64,000 nucleotides of DNA from Mansonella perstans (lineage: Eukaryota > Nematoda > Chromadorea > Rhabditida > Onchocercidae): positions 1 through 64,000 of the forward strand of contig JBAMDO010000175.1 of assembly GCA_037074765.1 (NCBI GenBank), read 5' to 3'. The translations under genes were made by a program, and so were the position numbers. Position 1 is the first letter of the stretch. Each line of letters starts with the position of its first letter. The notes beneath the pieces were generated by a model that ran no database searches, was not told the DNA's origin, and saw nothing but the letters and a program-made list of their open reading frames with translations. This document shows, piece by piece, positions 24,071 through 36,908 of the stretch.

Positions 24071-25974
24071 CCAACAGTACAGGATTCGTATAAAAGAAGT
24101 AATGTAATTGATAATGATAGGGCAACATTTTTTTATTAGCTAAAAACAGTATATTGAACAAAAATACATTTTAAAATGTTTAAAAATCATGCAATGATTA
24201 ATAACATATTTCATCTTTAAAATAACTTTTAACTGTAAACTTATCGATAAAAAATAAAATAAATTATCATTTTGACATTCACAAATGGAAGACTTTTCAA
24301 TGTTGCTATAAATTAATAAAGCATTTCGATGTTATGTCACAGCACAAAAAAAAACGCATCTATTATCGGAAAAAAACTGACCGCATCTATTATCGGGAAA
24401 AACCGAAACGAGTTTTTTGAGATTGTATTTTTTTCACGATTCAAATCATCATGTTTACAGTAATCCACAAAGCCCCGATTGTTCGTTGTAAATCTTCCCT
24501 GTTTACTTTTTTCATCTCATGGTTAAGTAGAGGTATTCTCTTCTGATACCATTAACAAATTCAATTCTTGACCTTTAATTATTAACCATACATTGATACA
24601 TTGGTGATTTTAGAGATTATCTATATTTGTTGTAAATGCAAATTTAAACACTTGTAGCTTCTTTGACTTCTGTTACTTGTTGATCCCTTAAACTCCTTAA
24701 ATCAGTGCAGTCAAAATAGAACTGCGGCTCTACAGTTTTGTCGAACCTATAGCCTACTTTTTGTTTATTTCGATTACTTCTTATCATTTTTTGATTCATA
24801 CTAGTTTGTTTCAAAAAATTTTCGCCACAGGAAGATTGTTAATTTTTTGCGACAGTATTCTTTTAAAACAGATTTGTCAGTAATACTGTAAAAGCTTTCA
24901 TATGAATGATAACAGAAACAAAAAACTGTATCAATCCATAATTCCTCTTCATTAATTTATGAGACCCAAATACATAACAGCATTCTTCCGAAAAACAAAA
25001 AAAAATCAGGTCCGTAAATAGCTTTCATATTGAAATCTGGATGAATCAATTTAAAAGAATGTTTTTTTTGCATTTATCCTTAAACTTCGACTGCACATTT
25101 TAGAAGGAAGATAAATTTGGTTTTCGGCATAGCAAAAATAAATGCTTCAAGGAATTAATTTTGTTTATCGAATTTGTAAGAAAATCATTGATGAATTCAT
25201 TAATCTCATAAAATAGAATAACTGGTCATTTGATATCCAGTTTTATCGCTATCTTTACATCAATTTCTTTGTACTTATTTTCTTCAATTTTTTAGCCATT
25301 TACAAAAAAATATGGAAAATAAATAAATCTCAGAAAAAAAGCCGAATCGCTTGAATGCATCATCAATCAGGCTATGTTCACTAATTCCACCGTTAAGCAT
25401 AAATACGCAAATTTTATGTCTGCAGTCATTAAAAGTTCGTTATTACTTCTGCAGTTATTTTAGAAAATATTCCGATTTTGAATGATGCTTGGATTTTCAC
25501 CCAAACTTGTGATAAATCTTAATCTTGCCTGATACGGCTTTTAGAATTCTTATCATTTAAAAATTACTTTATTAATGTCCAAATTTATAATTTATAATAC
25601 ATCAAATACAGAAAACTCGTTTGTACGTAAAGATTAATAATGGTTAATAGGTTAATAATGGTCAATAAAAAAATTAATAATGATTATAGAAGTGAATGCA
25701 TCTATTGAATCCAGTAAATATCTTTGCTCTTAACCTTTTTCGAATGAACTTTGCAAAGTAATCCGTTTTTACTCTCTTATCATTTATTAATTCGCACTAA
25801 TAACTTTCAACTTTGAAATTATTTAGGATTTCTGAGGCAATTTTAATTTGGCAAGAAAAAAGGGCTTTTAAAGGAGAGAATTTGATTTCGGCATAATTAT
25901 TAATTGTGAAATGTATCGACGAAGAAAAAATGATACTAGATATTATGATTTAAATTTAATTTCAAAAAAGGTTT
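24071..25974. other. AT-rich stretch, nothing recognised
   Basis: No reading frame of note and no family motif on either strand. The only structure seen is short internal duplication such as 'cgcatctattatcggaaaaa' near 24,356-24,405 and 'ggttaataatggt' near 25,630-25,665. Confidence 0.5.
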
Positions 25975-26450
25975 TGGGAGTTCATAAATATTATCAATCG
26001 AACTCTAAGCACAAATATCCGTCCTCGATAGAAACCATAGTATAATTCGCTGCCTCGGAATCTTAATTAGTCGAAAATTTAACAAATCGATTAATTTTGG
26101 TGAGGTCCACATTTCAGAATCGGTACGACAACATTACAATTTGCAATACATTCGTTTTCAAACATGCTGAAGCTGATAGCATATCTTGCCTTCTTGATTT
26201 ATTGCATGCGACAATATTTCGGTATTGAAATTATAAGTAGGTTTTGGAATAATTATTAAAATGTTCAATGCAGATATTTAGACTAGAAAAATCCTGCCTT
26301 GAATCACGGAGTGATATGATTCATAGCTATAGTGATTATGACTCCAAGTTATAATTAGCCCTGTTTGTTTCCTAATGTTATTAAGCTTAGTCATAACACA
26401 AATTATTCAACTGATAAGTTACGGGATAATGACCAATAACAACATGGGCA
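25975..26450 (+). pseudogene. Decayed inverted copy of the 23.1-23.5 kb sequence
   Basis: Read on the plus strand, this stretch follows the minus strand of 23,050-23,560: aaatattatcaa, then ggtccacatttcagaatc, then ttcttgatttattgc, then ataagttacgg and ccaataa, in the same order and spacing. The long frame of the other copy is broken by stops. A short signal-peptide-like frame MLKLIAYLAFLIYC is kept. Confidence 0.55.
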
Positions 26451-28290
26451 AGCAGGAAATGGATCTTTATATCATAAGTAATAGATAAAGGCAACATTTA
26501 AGATTTAATAATTGATTAATTCAAGAATCTGACAACTTTTACAAATTCTCTCGCTCACTTATTTTAAATAGATTAAAAATAAATTTGCATAAATACTGCT
26601 GCTTTATGACAATATTACCAATGTTATTGCTGCAGGTCAATAACGAAGAAGGATGACGAAATATGAAGAAAGAATTATGACATTTTTCTTGTAATACACC
26701 ATTAACTTTGCAAAGTTATAAAATTAGCAAATAAAATTCTTTGCATCCTTTCGTGTGCCAAACAGCGCTGAATTAATAGAGTGACCAAGTGAGATTATAC
26801 TTCGGCGTGTTTAACAATTGCTTATTTTAGTGTCGCATATTGCATGTTGCTGATGCCACACACAAAACCTAATATACTGATGAACCAAAATTGTAAATTG
26901 ATTTAGTTTGTTTTTATCTATGCATTATTTCTTGCAGTGAATTAATTCCTTTTTAAATTCTATTGATATTTTTATATTTCATTTTTTTGTTTTCCCAACT
27001 ATGACAAATTTACTAAGCAGACAAAAATATTGCTGCATTCGTTTTTTTATTGCAGTTTTGTTCACTCGAAAATTAAACCTTCGTCTGTCAAAATAAAAGC
27101 ATGAAACAAAATCTGTCGGATAACCGTACTTGTTGAGTTGAATTTGATTGAACTTTGAAAATATAAACCAGATTCAGTTTAGTCATTGAAATTTAATAGC
27201 CAAAATCATTCGGGTGACTTAAAATATGCCTAATTGACTTCTAACTTCTAATTATTTTTTATTTTCAAAGCATTTTTAATTTATGATTTAAGGTTTCTAA
27301 TTATTTCTACTTTTTTGGCCAGCACTTGCCACACAGCCATTTACTGACCATAATATACCCGGTTTGATTAGTATTGCCGTTGAAATTTTTCCACACAACC
27401 CGCAAAATTTCTACAAGAAAGTAATAAATTTTTTCTTATTTAATTAGTCGATTGATTAATTGATTGGTCACTGTTTCAGCAATAATCTCAACATTTACAC
27501 TAAGCTATTTTAGAAATCTCAAATCAATAATTTGAACAGAAAAATGAAAATATTAATGAAAATATAATGAGAAATTAATGAAAATTTGATTATCTGATGC
27601 ATCTGATGCAAAAAAAAAATGATATCGCAAAAGTGTTATATGCCGGTTTTCTTCATAGACGAGAAAATATTTTTTATTTTATTCCTTAATTTTTTTGTTT
27701 TTTATTTCTTACTTTTTTTTAGAAATTATATCTTATTTTTTTGCTGAAACTTCAAACTATGTTAGCAATGGCATGTATTTTCAGTTGAGTTTCCCATACC
27801 AGATAGTCCTTAGCTGAAATGACAAAAAAGCGTGCCACCAGAAAGGCGAATTCGTTGGCCTTCGGGCTCATCCTAGAAGAAGACAACTTTGACTCAAAAC
27901 CCCGGCTCGTTTAGCGCTAAAGCACTATGAAAAAAATGAAACAGAAAAGCTAAAATCTACGAACTGAGGACTTTGTTACTTTTGGAAGTTCTAATTAACG
28001 AACTTCAACAGAAGGTTGGAACCAGTTCTGTGTATACAAAGTCTCAGCTAAAAAAAAAATTCACTCACAAACTCGTAACGACAGACAAGGGATGAAACGA
28101 CTATTGATAAGGTCGCACTGGATGCTGAAGACTCAAATTGCTGCAAATTCTTCTTTAAGGAGAACTCTAGGCATTCTTCGGAGAACTACAAGATGCTGTT
28201 TTTATATTTTGTCACAACGCTTCACGAATCTATGGTCTAAATTAAAGTTACTTGTCTATTTGCAACTGTTTGAAAACTTTTAATTTTGAG
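26451..28290. other. Mostly featureless; coding-like debris at 27.8-28.25 kb
   Basis: From 26,451 to 27,800 I see nothing but AT-rich DNA. From 27,815 to 28,250 (+) codon-like stretches appear in shifting frames, such as KKRATRKANSLAFG, ALKHYEKNETEKLK and LEVLINELQQKVGTS. With the BEL/Pao pol remnant 1 kb downstream on the same strand, these may be remains of its gag, but that is a guess. Confidence 0.3.
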
Positions 28291-29240
28291 CCTTTTTCAC
28301 CACTTGGTTAATCAGCTCACTGTTGGCTGAGTGCGCACGATTGCACATCGATTATTCATTCAAAGGAATTCTTATATTTCTTCACTTTCATCCTAATTTA
28401 TTTCTTTTTATTCCACAACGATTGCATCTTATTCGTGGTGATTCTTATTTAATTAGTAAACACTGTGTGTATTCCTGGTATTATGCTATATCAGAAGGAT
28501 CATAAAACAGTTTCTCTTAACTAAACGTGGGAAACTAGTTTCTTTCAAAGAACAAAGCTAAGGATTTGAGCTTTATTTGTAACAAAAGAAAAGGAATTTT
28601 CCACCAGTTATTTTGATAATAATTTCAAATTTATCCGATCACTCAAGCTTATAACAAATTTTTGGAATTAAAAATAAACTGCAGAACAAATGTAAGTTGG
28701 AATCACTCAACGACTTTTTGTTGTAAATCCTGAATGTCTTCTAAAAATGTCTGATTGCTTGTCGTGATATGGAACAATGTAAATAGCATGGGATGGTTGC
28801 ATTCATCTGCTCATATTTTCAGATCATTTCATTTCAGAAAAACCTTAACTGGCCTTTCTAAAATAACTGTAACCGTAGCCCTGAATACGAACAAATGGTG
28901 TCCAGTTAGTCCTGCAAAGGTCATTATTTCAGAAAAGGTGCTGTATCTAAAACTATGAATCTTAGGGAGTAAAGAATGGCGCCAGTTCCGGGCATTTTTT
29001 CCGCCAGTTCTGCGCCATGTTATGAATTTGTTTGGCAGATGAAGTCTCGTATTGAGTTGTATGTCAGAGCACGAATCTTTTCGTTTACTCACTTTTGACG
29101 GGAGAATTTATATTTGGAAAATGCTTGTTTTGGCCTTAATCTTACTAAAATGTTTATATGTACAGAATCCAATATTGCGATACGAAAAGCGCGTCTAATA
29201 CAAGCGCAATGATGACAAGACTAAGAGGGAAAATGAAATT
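28291..29240. repeat. Diverged third copy of the long repeat, left part (R3)
   Basis: It matches R1 1,830-2,545, starting at cttggttaatcagctcactg and ending near agcgcaatgatgacaaga, with many substitutions and two inserted stretches (for example 28,495-28,615). Its divergence is much greater than that between R1 and R2, so it is an older copy. Confidence 0.75.
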
Positions 29241-29282
29241 TGAAATTTAGAAATGTTCTTAAATTGAAATTTTGTAATTAAT

Positions 29283-30040
29283 TCAGTAAAACAATTGGAA
29301 ATAAATGTGTTTACCGATGCATCTAACCTTGTATATGCAGCAGCAGTTTATGCTCTCAATACAGGATATCTAAGCAGGGAATCAAGCTCATTCTTAATAT
29401 ATGCCAAATCTCGGACTGCTCCAATACCAAGACTTGAACTACTAATGTGCTTTATTCTGGATTTTTAAAATGTGCTTTATTGGATTAAGAATTATTTTAA
29501 ATTGCTTCCTCGCTCGATTCGTTCAAAATCAGGTCGAAGAAATATGAAAAGCAGATTTTATTTTTCGATGCATACCAAGCGAACACGATCCCGTGGACGT
29601 AGAACCAGAGGAATGTCATCAATTGAGCTTCGAAATTGTGAATCATGGTGGAAAGGCCCGAAATGGCTGATAAAAACAAAAACTGAACGGCCGCAATGCA
29701 AATTCAGATATGCTGGTGGCAACAGTTACGAAAGCAAAACAAATTTTTAAATCGAAAAATTTTCAATTCGTAGATGCGAGCCGTTTTAGTAATCTAATCG
29801 ATGTCCACTGATAAAGAGTTCTATGACTAAAAATAACTAAGATATAGCGGAGTGGATATTAATAAAACAAGCACAGTCCGATGGAATAATCAAACAACAA
29901 GTAGACAAATGGAATCTATATCTCGATGAAACAGATGACTTATGGCGATCAAGAAGTCGCCTAGAAAATGCAGAATTGAACATGGAAAGTCAATACTAAT
30001 AGCGAGAAATAGCTACGCTAATAGCTAATTCTCTCTTTGA
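29283..30040 (+). mobile_element. BEL/Pao LTR retrotransposon remnant (RNase H to integrase N-terminus)
   Basis: In order, across several frames, one reads VFTDASNLVYAAAVYAL, then LIYAKSRTAPIPRLELL (start of the Pao RNase H region), then LARFVQNQVEEI and IPSEHDPVD, then TRGMSSIELRNCESWWKGP. After that come AEWILIKQAQSD, VDKWNLYLDETDDLW and RSRSRLENAEL, the start of the integrase region. This motif order is specific to BEL/Pao elements. Frame changes near 29,460 and 29,600 and stops near 30,000 show that it is dead. No LTRs were seen, and gag, protease, RT and the integrase core are missing nearby. Confidence 0.85.
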
Positions 30041-30339
30041 TTCAACGCCTAAAAACATTATCATTAATACCTTCACGTCCTTTGATATCCTTTCTCAATT
30101 CTACTATTTGATCTGCAATATTAATGCTTCTATATTTCGCACTTTTCTGCTATAATAATTGATATTTTTTCACACGTCGTTCCATTCTACTGATATCTGG
30201 GCAGTAATAAAAATTACAACTAACTTTACATTCCAAATTCAATTCGTGAAACTGTCGGCAATTATGTAAATCACTCCTTTCAAAAATTATTCGTTCTAAA
30301 CTAACAAAACTTTTTCATGACACACCTCACTCAGCCATC

Positions 30340-31390
30340 TTGCCATATACGAAAAGCAGTCTTTTTGTGTTCCATGAAGCAAGCATCATCAAAAGATATC
30401 CAGAACGGCTGGTGACTCACTATAACAGAAAAGATTCAATTATGCACAGATTTGATGATCATAGAGGAATCTGTGAAGCTTTGAAAATAGTGTATGTGGG
30501 CTTATATCAGATTCACAGCCCCCTAATCAGCATGGACGGTCAATTACTTCCTACGGAAGATCTCCCATCCAAATCGATGATGTAAATGCTTTCAAACTCT
30601 CTTTAATGCCAATAGGGGTTCAACAATTTAGCACATTCGACAACCAATAAAAACCAACTGGACATAACATAGCCCACAGCAGACTCTTTTGTGGCAGACT
30701 CTCAAGGCTAAAACAGGTGAAAACTAGCAAAGTAGCCGTTGTCGATGAAATTCATCCTGAGATCTGGAAGTATAGAGGTGTGCACTATATGCTAAATTTA
30801 ACAAGTTCTTTATACATTGTTGAGAACAATGCGAAATATATCAGTTTTTCGTGATCATTATCACTTAGCATGTCCCACAAAATTCCTCAAAATGACAACC
30901 CTACATATGAGGATGAGAGCAGCCAAGTGATATGGCAATTTATTTTCAAAGCTCTTACAATAACTAACATATTTTCAAAGTTCTTTTTCAATAATCAACA
31001 ATGTGAAACAAGCTGATTTGTTTCACTAGCTCTATTCACAATATTCTTTAGCATGATGCTCCAATGATTTACAGTAGATCTCGATAGAAAACGATATTTA
31101 TGTCCGCTACCATTCGATGGAAATTTATTCAGCCTAAAAAAATTGAAGATTCTCACTTCAACTCTAAATCACCTTGTCCATGAGTTACTCTTTGCTGACG
31201 ATACCACCTTCGTTGCTCGCATATATAAGCAACTCTGCAGAGTTTAACATCCTGCTTTGCCGTGGCCTACCAAGCTTTCTGACTGATTGTAATGTATGCA
31301 ACTACTCTCCAAATCCAGGCTGTCTCTATCTCGTCTGTATATTAGCATCCGTCTACATTGGCGCTGTATCCGTTTTGCTATTCTAAATGC
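30340..31390 (+). mobile_element. Non-LTR retrotransposon remnant (reverse transcriptase)
   Basis: About 30,460-30,560 reads EALKIVYVGLYQ and SPLISMDGQLLPTED, like the linker before the RT domain of endonuclease/RT-type non-LTR elements. About 30,725-30,790 reads SKVAVVDEIHPEIWKYRG, the RT motif usually seen as GK..G.D.I..E..K.GG. About 31,175-31,280 reads LVHELLFADDTTFVAR, followed in the next frame by LQSLTSCFAVAYQAF. FADD is the catalytic RT box. Several frameshifts and stops make it inactive. The clade (RTE/CR1-like) is not settled. Confidence 0.75.
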
Positions 31391-32225
31391 ACCCCATTTA
31401 TAGATCACTTTCTCTTCATGTAATTAATTTCATTGCTTGCCGTCAGACAAAGAATTTCTGATATCCTAATCCTAATTTTTTTTCCTAATTCCAGCTTACA
31501 ATCATCATCACAGATGCCACAGATGCTACCCATTCTTCTCTCAACTTTATCGCTTTGTAAAACTGTTTGATGAAATAAATATTAAATATCATATCCTATT
31601 GGACGAATTATTCACCGGAGCAGTCGAAGATTTCTCCCAGAACAAAATAGTTTCCATCATAACACCATCTCCCCAACATTGTCATAGATAATTTAAGGCT
31701 TAAAATCGTTCAGCAGTTCAGTTATCCGATAAGCATCATTTTCTTGGATGCTACGATCGATAAGAAGATGAACCATAAAATAGTAAAGGGTATAGACTAT
31801 TCAGAAGTCTTCATCTGCAGTTATGCTTGGCACGTCGAAATCTCGGAATGAATGATCACGTTAAATTGCTACCCTCTACCATAAGAGAAAAAAAAGAAAT
31901 ATAAAACTCGCCGAAACAATACCTCAGCTTAGGCGATATATTAATATCGAAACAAAAAAGTAACTATATTAATGAAACAAAAAAAGAATGAAAGAAATTA
32001 ATGAGATAAAAAAATGAGAGAAACAATTAATCCATAACATTCCTATATTTCTTGTGCTGTATAAGAATATGATTAGAATTTTTTGTGTTCTATTATCCGT
32101 GCTACTCTGATATAAATAATTCATTCATTTGCTTGGAAATGTCAGATAGAAATGACCTGATTTCAGAAATGATATATGTATTTGATAATGAAGTGAAAAT
32201 ATATAAAAGCATAAAAGATTATAAG

Positions 32226-32894
32226 TCACTGACAGCAAAAGGCAAATATTTCTTGTTGAAAACAATCACTATTCTCGGGACAGAACTTATCGTTGCAACT
32301 CTTTCCCAGCAATGCTACATTGAGATTTCCATTATCGGACTTCACCAAATTTCCTTTCGTACATGAAGGATTGAAATTTTTCAAAAATATTTCTGCAGCG
32401 GATTTATTTTCATTAGCAACACAAGTAAAAAAGAAAAGAACACTCACTAGGCCAGTTACATATAAATGGTCTAGACAGTGATGAAGCATCAAATAAATAT
32501 GATTATCCTAACACTACACTATTGTTTCTTCTTTTCAATCATTTATTTATCATTAAAAGAACAAATTTAGTGAATAAAATGAGGAGATAATGGAAAAAAA
32601 GAAAATTAGTTAATTAAAATATTAAAATATAAAAATTTTCCTTATGTTACCTTCAGTTTTCTGGGGACAACAAATTCCGAAGAATGCCAGATGTTTGCAT
32701 ATGTATTTCTCAGGACATGAACTGAAATTTAGTCCAGAACAGATCACCGTACTACTTTCATTATCCTCATATGCTTTTCCTTTCATTGCACACCAACCAT
32801 AATCTTCTGAAATTGTGAGTTGTTGCTTCGGATAAAGTTGCTTTGTAAGCTTAGTAAGCCAAGCATTCCATCTCTTTGATTGTCGAATTAACCA
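32226..32894 (-). CDS. Secreted-type protein with two repeated cysteine modules (partial)
   Basis: Two minus-strand exons join in phase 1: 32651 up to at most 32894, with a GTAACA donor, and 32226-32392, after CGCTGCAG, ending CCQ-stop. Each exon carries one copy of the same module: a first Cys, 16-21 residues, Cys, 4-7 residues, Cys, five residues, Cys, eight residues, then CC (CPEKYIC then GICC; CPENSDC then AFCCQ). This resembles the lustrin-type cysteine-rich repeats found in nematode secreted proteins. The first exon opens with KRWNAWLTKL. No signal peptide or start was found, and a TGA closes the frame at 32895-32897, so the 5' acceptor is unclear. Plus-strand frames here look like shadows. 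The gene sits between the two halves of R3. Confidence 0.5.
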
Positions 32895-33095
32895 TCAGTT
32901 CACATATCTTATCTAAAGAAATACTTGAATATCGATAGAATAGCATTTTTTTTCTTCACGAGATATCGTAAGCAATCCAATACTCTACTTATTAGCAATT
33001 AATTTAATTTTGAAAATTCAAAGAATGGAAATTAATTTTTAAAAAAAACTTACGTGGGATGCAATTTACTTTACATGCTTCAATATCAGAGAAGC

Positions 33096-35130
33096 GATTT
33101 TCATTGCCACCGCAACCTTCGTATAAAAATGGTAGACATTGCACTGTTTCATTATCAAAATAAAACTGTAACTTTTCTACTTACTTTATCATTTACCACA
33201 AGAGTTGCTTACGATCTTTTATCTTACCCCAGGGATTTTTTCAAAAATCCATAAATAAATTTTATAATAAATAATCCTAAATTGTTTTCCAAAGTTAAAA
33301 AAAGTTTAGAAGATGAAAAAAATATTATCGGTTACTGCAATTTTTGGTTTCGTATTATTTTTGCAACGATATCCAGGATCTTTTATTGCCTTGCAACTGT
33401 TTGGGAAACTGCAAAAATAAATATCACGGAATAACAACACAATCAATGATATATCTTTTAGATACATCTATGTATTTGAGCTTCCTGCCAGTTAAAATCA
33501 TAATATTACATAACAAAACCTAAGAGCATTATCAATTAAATTACTTAGCTTTAATTAAATAATTTGAAATATTTAACTATCTTAACTTTTCGGAAATATC
33601 AATTAAACCGACTTTCTTTGAAATTATTGCAATTTTCCGCATGTCTTAGAAACGCAAATTACTCCAGAAAGTTGTTTAAAGTTTTAAACAAGCATCATTA
33701 CTTCCGTGAAAAAAAAAGTGATATATAAATACACTTCAGTGACATCTCTGCAAACTTACATAATTAAAATTTACAAACGAATTACCAATTACTGCCTATT
33801 GCCCAGATCAATACGAGTAAAAAGCTAAATAGCGTAATCATATATTCCGTACGTCTTAACATGTTCACTATAATGTAAGATGTATCGATCCTGAAAAAAA
33901 TGAGATATTTTATGGATGCTTCATAAAATTAAAAAAGTTTCACGGAAACAATTACAGAAATATACTTATAGAAGCAGGAGAAATTTAGAAATGTTCTTAA
34001 ATGAAATCTAACCGTTTTATTTCAGCCCTCAATAGCAGGAGAAAAAAAAAAGACGGTATGCTAATTGTAATCGAAAAAGCTTTCTCTGAAATGACTAATA
34101 GAATTTAATCAGTGTCTAATTTGAACAAATATGGAAATATTCCTGATAAATATTTTTGACAATTGCATATCATTTTATTGTAATTAAATCAATTTGAAAC
34201 TAATTTTAAGCAAAAAATTCTCCATTAAATTTTGACAAATGTGCTCCTATTTTTTAAATGAAAAAATCAAGCAAAAATTCTGATTATCTTTTAAAGAGAA
34301 AGATATGTGTTGATAATGCTGAAAACAAGAGATAAAATGAAAAAGAGAAAAATTTAATAGAAAATGATTTTTCTTTTAGCAAAATGTATCTTTAAATAGA
34401 AAGAATGTAATAATTACTGCATTTCGTATCACATGTAAAATACTGGTTTATGCTTGCAATTTGTACATTTTTGTTTAATTTGACATTTTTGATCAGAAAA
34501 ATGAATAACATTTCCTTCTGGATCACCTAGTTTAATCTCCTTCTCTCTCTCTCTCGATTCTTTGTTAATAGATTAATATTACTTCATTTTCATTTATCAA
34601 AGGTTATATGAAAAAAACAGAAAAGGAATACGTCATCTGTTACGTAGCATAAGCAAAAAATGTTGCTGCGTAAGCTTTATATATTTATAATTAGTTTTTA
34701 GTAAATTTCAATCATTTAAAAAAAAATTTTTTCAAAAAAAAAACAGAAAAAATTTAATCATTTAAAAAAGATCATTTGTATTTACAAATTGAAAAAAAAA
34801 GAAGCTATGCATGGAATTTTTCATTATTTGATCAAATAAAACTTTTTGTCGACATTTGTCAATGATTGGCCTATACTTCAAAAGAAATGTCAATGTCAAT
34901 TGTAGAACACAAACGATAAAAAAGAAAAGAAGCTATGTATGGAAATTTTCATTATTTGATCAAATAAAACTTTTTGTCAACATTCGTCAATGATGGCTTA
35001 TACTTTAAAAATAATGCCAATGTCAACTGTAAAATACAAATGATATTGTAAAATGAACTGAATTAACTTCTCTCAATTAAATGATTGCAATCAAAATGGA
35101 TAAATGTTTGAGAGAAACAGAAATACTTAC
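33096..35130. repeat. Diverged third copy of the long repeat, right part (R3)
   Basis: It follows R1 2,620-4,420 in order: the cattgccaccgcaa stretch, the DRYVF-type exon (33,789-33,895, with a one-base insertion that breaks the frame), the agatatgtgttgataatg stretch, and the gaacttatgcatg-like part. That last part is itself duplicated in tandem at 34,800-34,915 and 34,925-35,045. The exon corresponding to R1 2828-2933 is decayed. Confidence 0.75.
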
Positions 35131-36908
35131 CTTTAGAAACTAAAAACTGGCTTTTCAATTTCCTAAACATACATTTGTCATTTGTTCAACTCTTTTTCTT
35201 CTTGCCACATGCACCTAAATATTACACTCATCATATGAATGTTAAAATTATTTTGACAACAATTCCGATGATCACTCGCATCATCAAAAAAAAACATAAT
35301 TAACTTCGTTTACGAATATGATCGCTCATGTATCAAAATGTACATCAATATGTATTGTATTACGTGTCGCTACATTCATACATTTCTAATTAATATTCAC
35401 ATTATTATTAACTATAAAGCAGAATCGCAATAGAAATTATGTTGATTTAGCAAAATTATACAATTATTTAGCTGATTTGTTGCAAAAATTCCTCGCAAAT
35501 GAAATCAAACGTTCAATATTTTATTTTATTTGTAACAATAAAAATAATATTTAAATGGGATAAAATTGTAAAAAAAAAAAAAAAAAGAAATAAATGCATC
35601 GTTTAATGAAAGATCATTTAATGAACAATCAAAAATTAAATTTGTTTGAAAATGCTAGATTTCCAGTGAAAATGCTAAATTTCCAGTGAATATGAATAGA
35701 TGATATGAGTTGTGAGAGATGAAGAAGAGATAAGTAAGATGTGAAAGAATATTCAATTTCACTCATAAAATTAAATTTTATTTCTAGCAGAACAAAGTGA
35801 TTGATTACGCTTTCGTTTTCTCTTCCCTTTTTATATCAGCTTCGTCCATCTTGACAGACAAGAACTAAAAGTTGCAAGCAGAACATTGATTAATGTCTAA
35901 AAAAAGGATATTGGGATGCAAAGAGAAAACAAAAATGGAGATTTACTGTAATAACAAATATAATTAAGCCAATAAAAATAAAGCAAATAAATGTAGAAAT
36001 GGAAGTAATCGGCATGAATATAAATGTACTGAAACAACATGAAAAACTAACGATTCAAAAAAAGATAGCATCTTTGTTTTTCCTAAGAATCTTCCAATAA
36101 ATTTTAAACATAGTTAAAACATAAAGCAAATGAATTTCATCCTAAACAAAGTAAAAGGACGGAAAAACGAGTAACAGAATGAATGTAAATGGTGTAAGTA
36201 ACATAGAACCTTGCGAAAGTATGGTAAATAGACAAATATAAAAAAGTTAATGGAAAATAATCAAATTCTCTAACCTAATTTACTATGCACTTCTAATGCG
36301 CTTTGTCAACTCTTTGAAATACTGTCAAAGAGTTGACAATGCTTATTCGGCCACTTTTATGACAGCAAATAAATATGAAAAAATGGAAATTCGTGAAAAT
36401 GATATGATAGATAAATATACATGAAAAGAGATCCTAAAATCCAAATAAAGCAAATAAAATTCAAAATGATTTCACATAATTAGGAAATGTATGGAGAATT
36501 AATAAAATAAAGGAATGAAATTAAATGTATATAATAATTATGCGAGTTTTTTAGAATTTAAAAGTCTTATCAAATTTGATACCATCAAAATTATTCCCTT
36601 CTTCAGAGAATAAATTTTTTTTAACAAATGCAACTGATACTAATCAAAGATGTTTTTCACAGGTGATAATTTGTTTAGACTACCTGCAGAAGATTGATTT
36701 ACATATATAAAAACGGACGATGAATGTCATGCGCACTGTAGCAATATGAATGCTGTATAATGCTAACAACTGCATTTAGCCATTTGATTCAGATGTCACT
36801 GTATTCCAGGAGAAAAGATAAGATAGAAAAGTCAATTTTGATTTATTTACTTGCTGATACTGTATCGATATGCACTTCAAATAGCAACTCCAGTCATAAC
36901 AGTATGCT
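35131..36908. other. AT-rich intergenic stretch with one strong hairpin
   Basis: No supported gene. It contains poly-A near 35,568-35,586 and the perfect hairpin listed at 36,303-36,339. Confidence 0.5.
36303..36339. repeat. Perfect 15-bp inverted repeat, 7-base loop
   Basis: The arm ttgtcaactctttga is followed by aatactg and then by tcaaagagttgacaa, its exact reverse complement. It lies about 570 bases beyond the stop codon of the helical-protein gene. It could fold in RNA or be a small palindromic insertion. Confidence 0.85.

Noticed and set aside
29472..29750. 92-codon plus-strand frame as an independent gene
   Set aside because: Part of it is the BEL/Pao motif with a frame change before it, so it belongs to the retroelement remnant.
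32085..32366. 93-codon plus-strand frame
   Set aside because: It overlaps the minus-strand cysteine-module exon, which has better support from splice phase and repeated Cys spacing.
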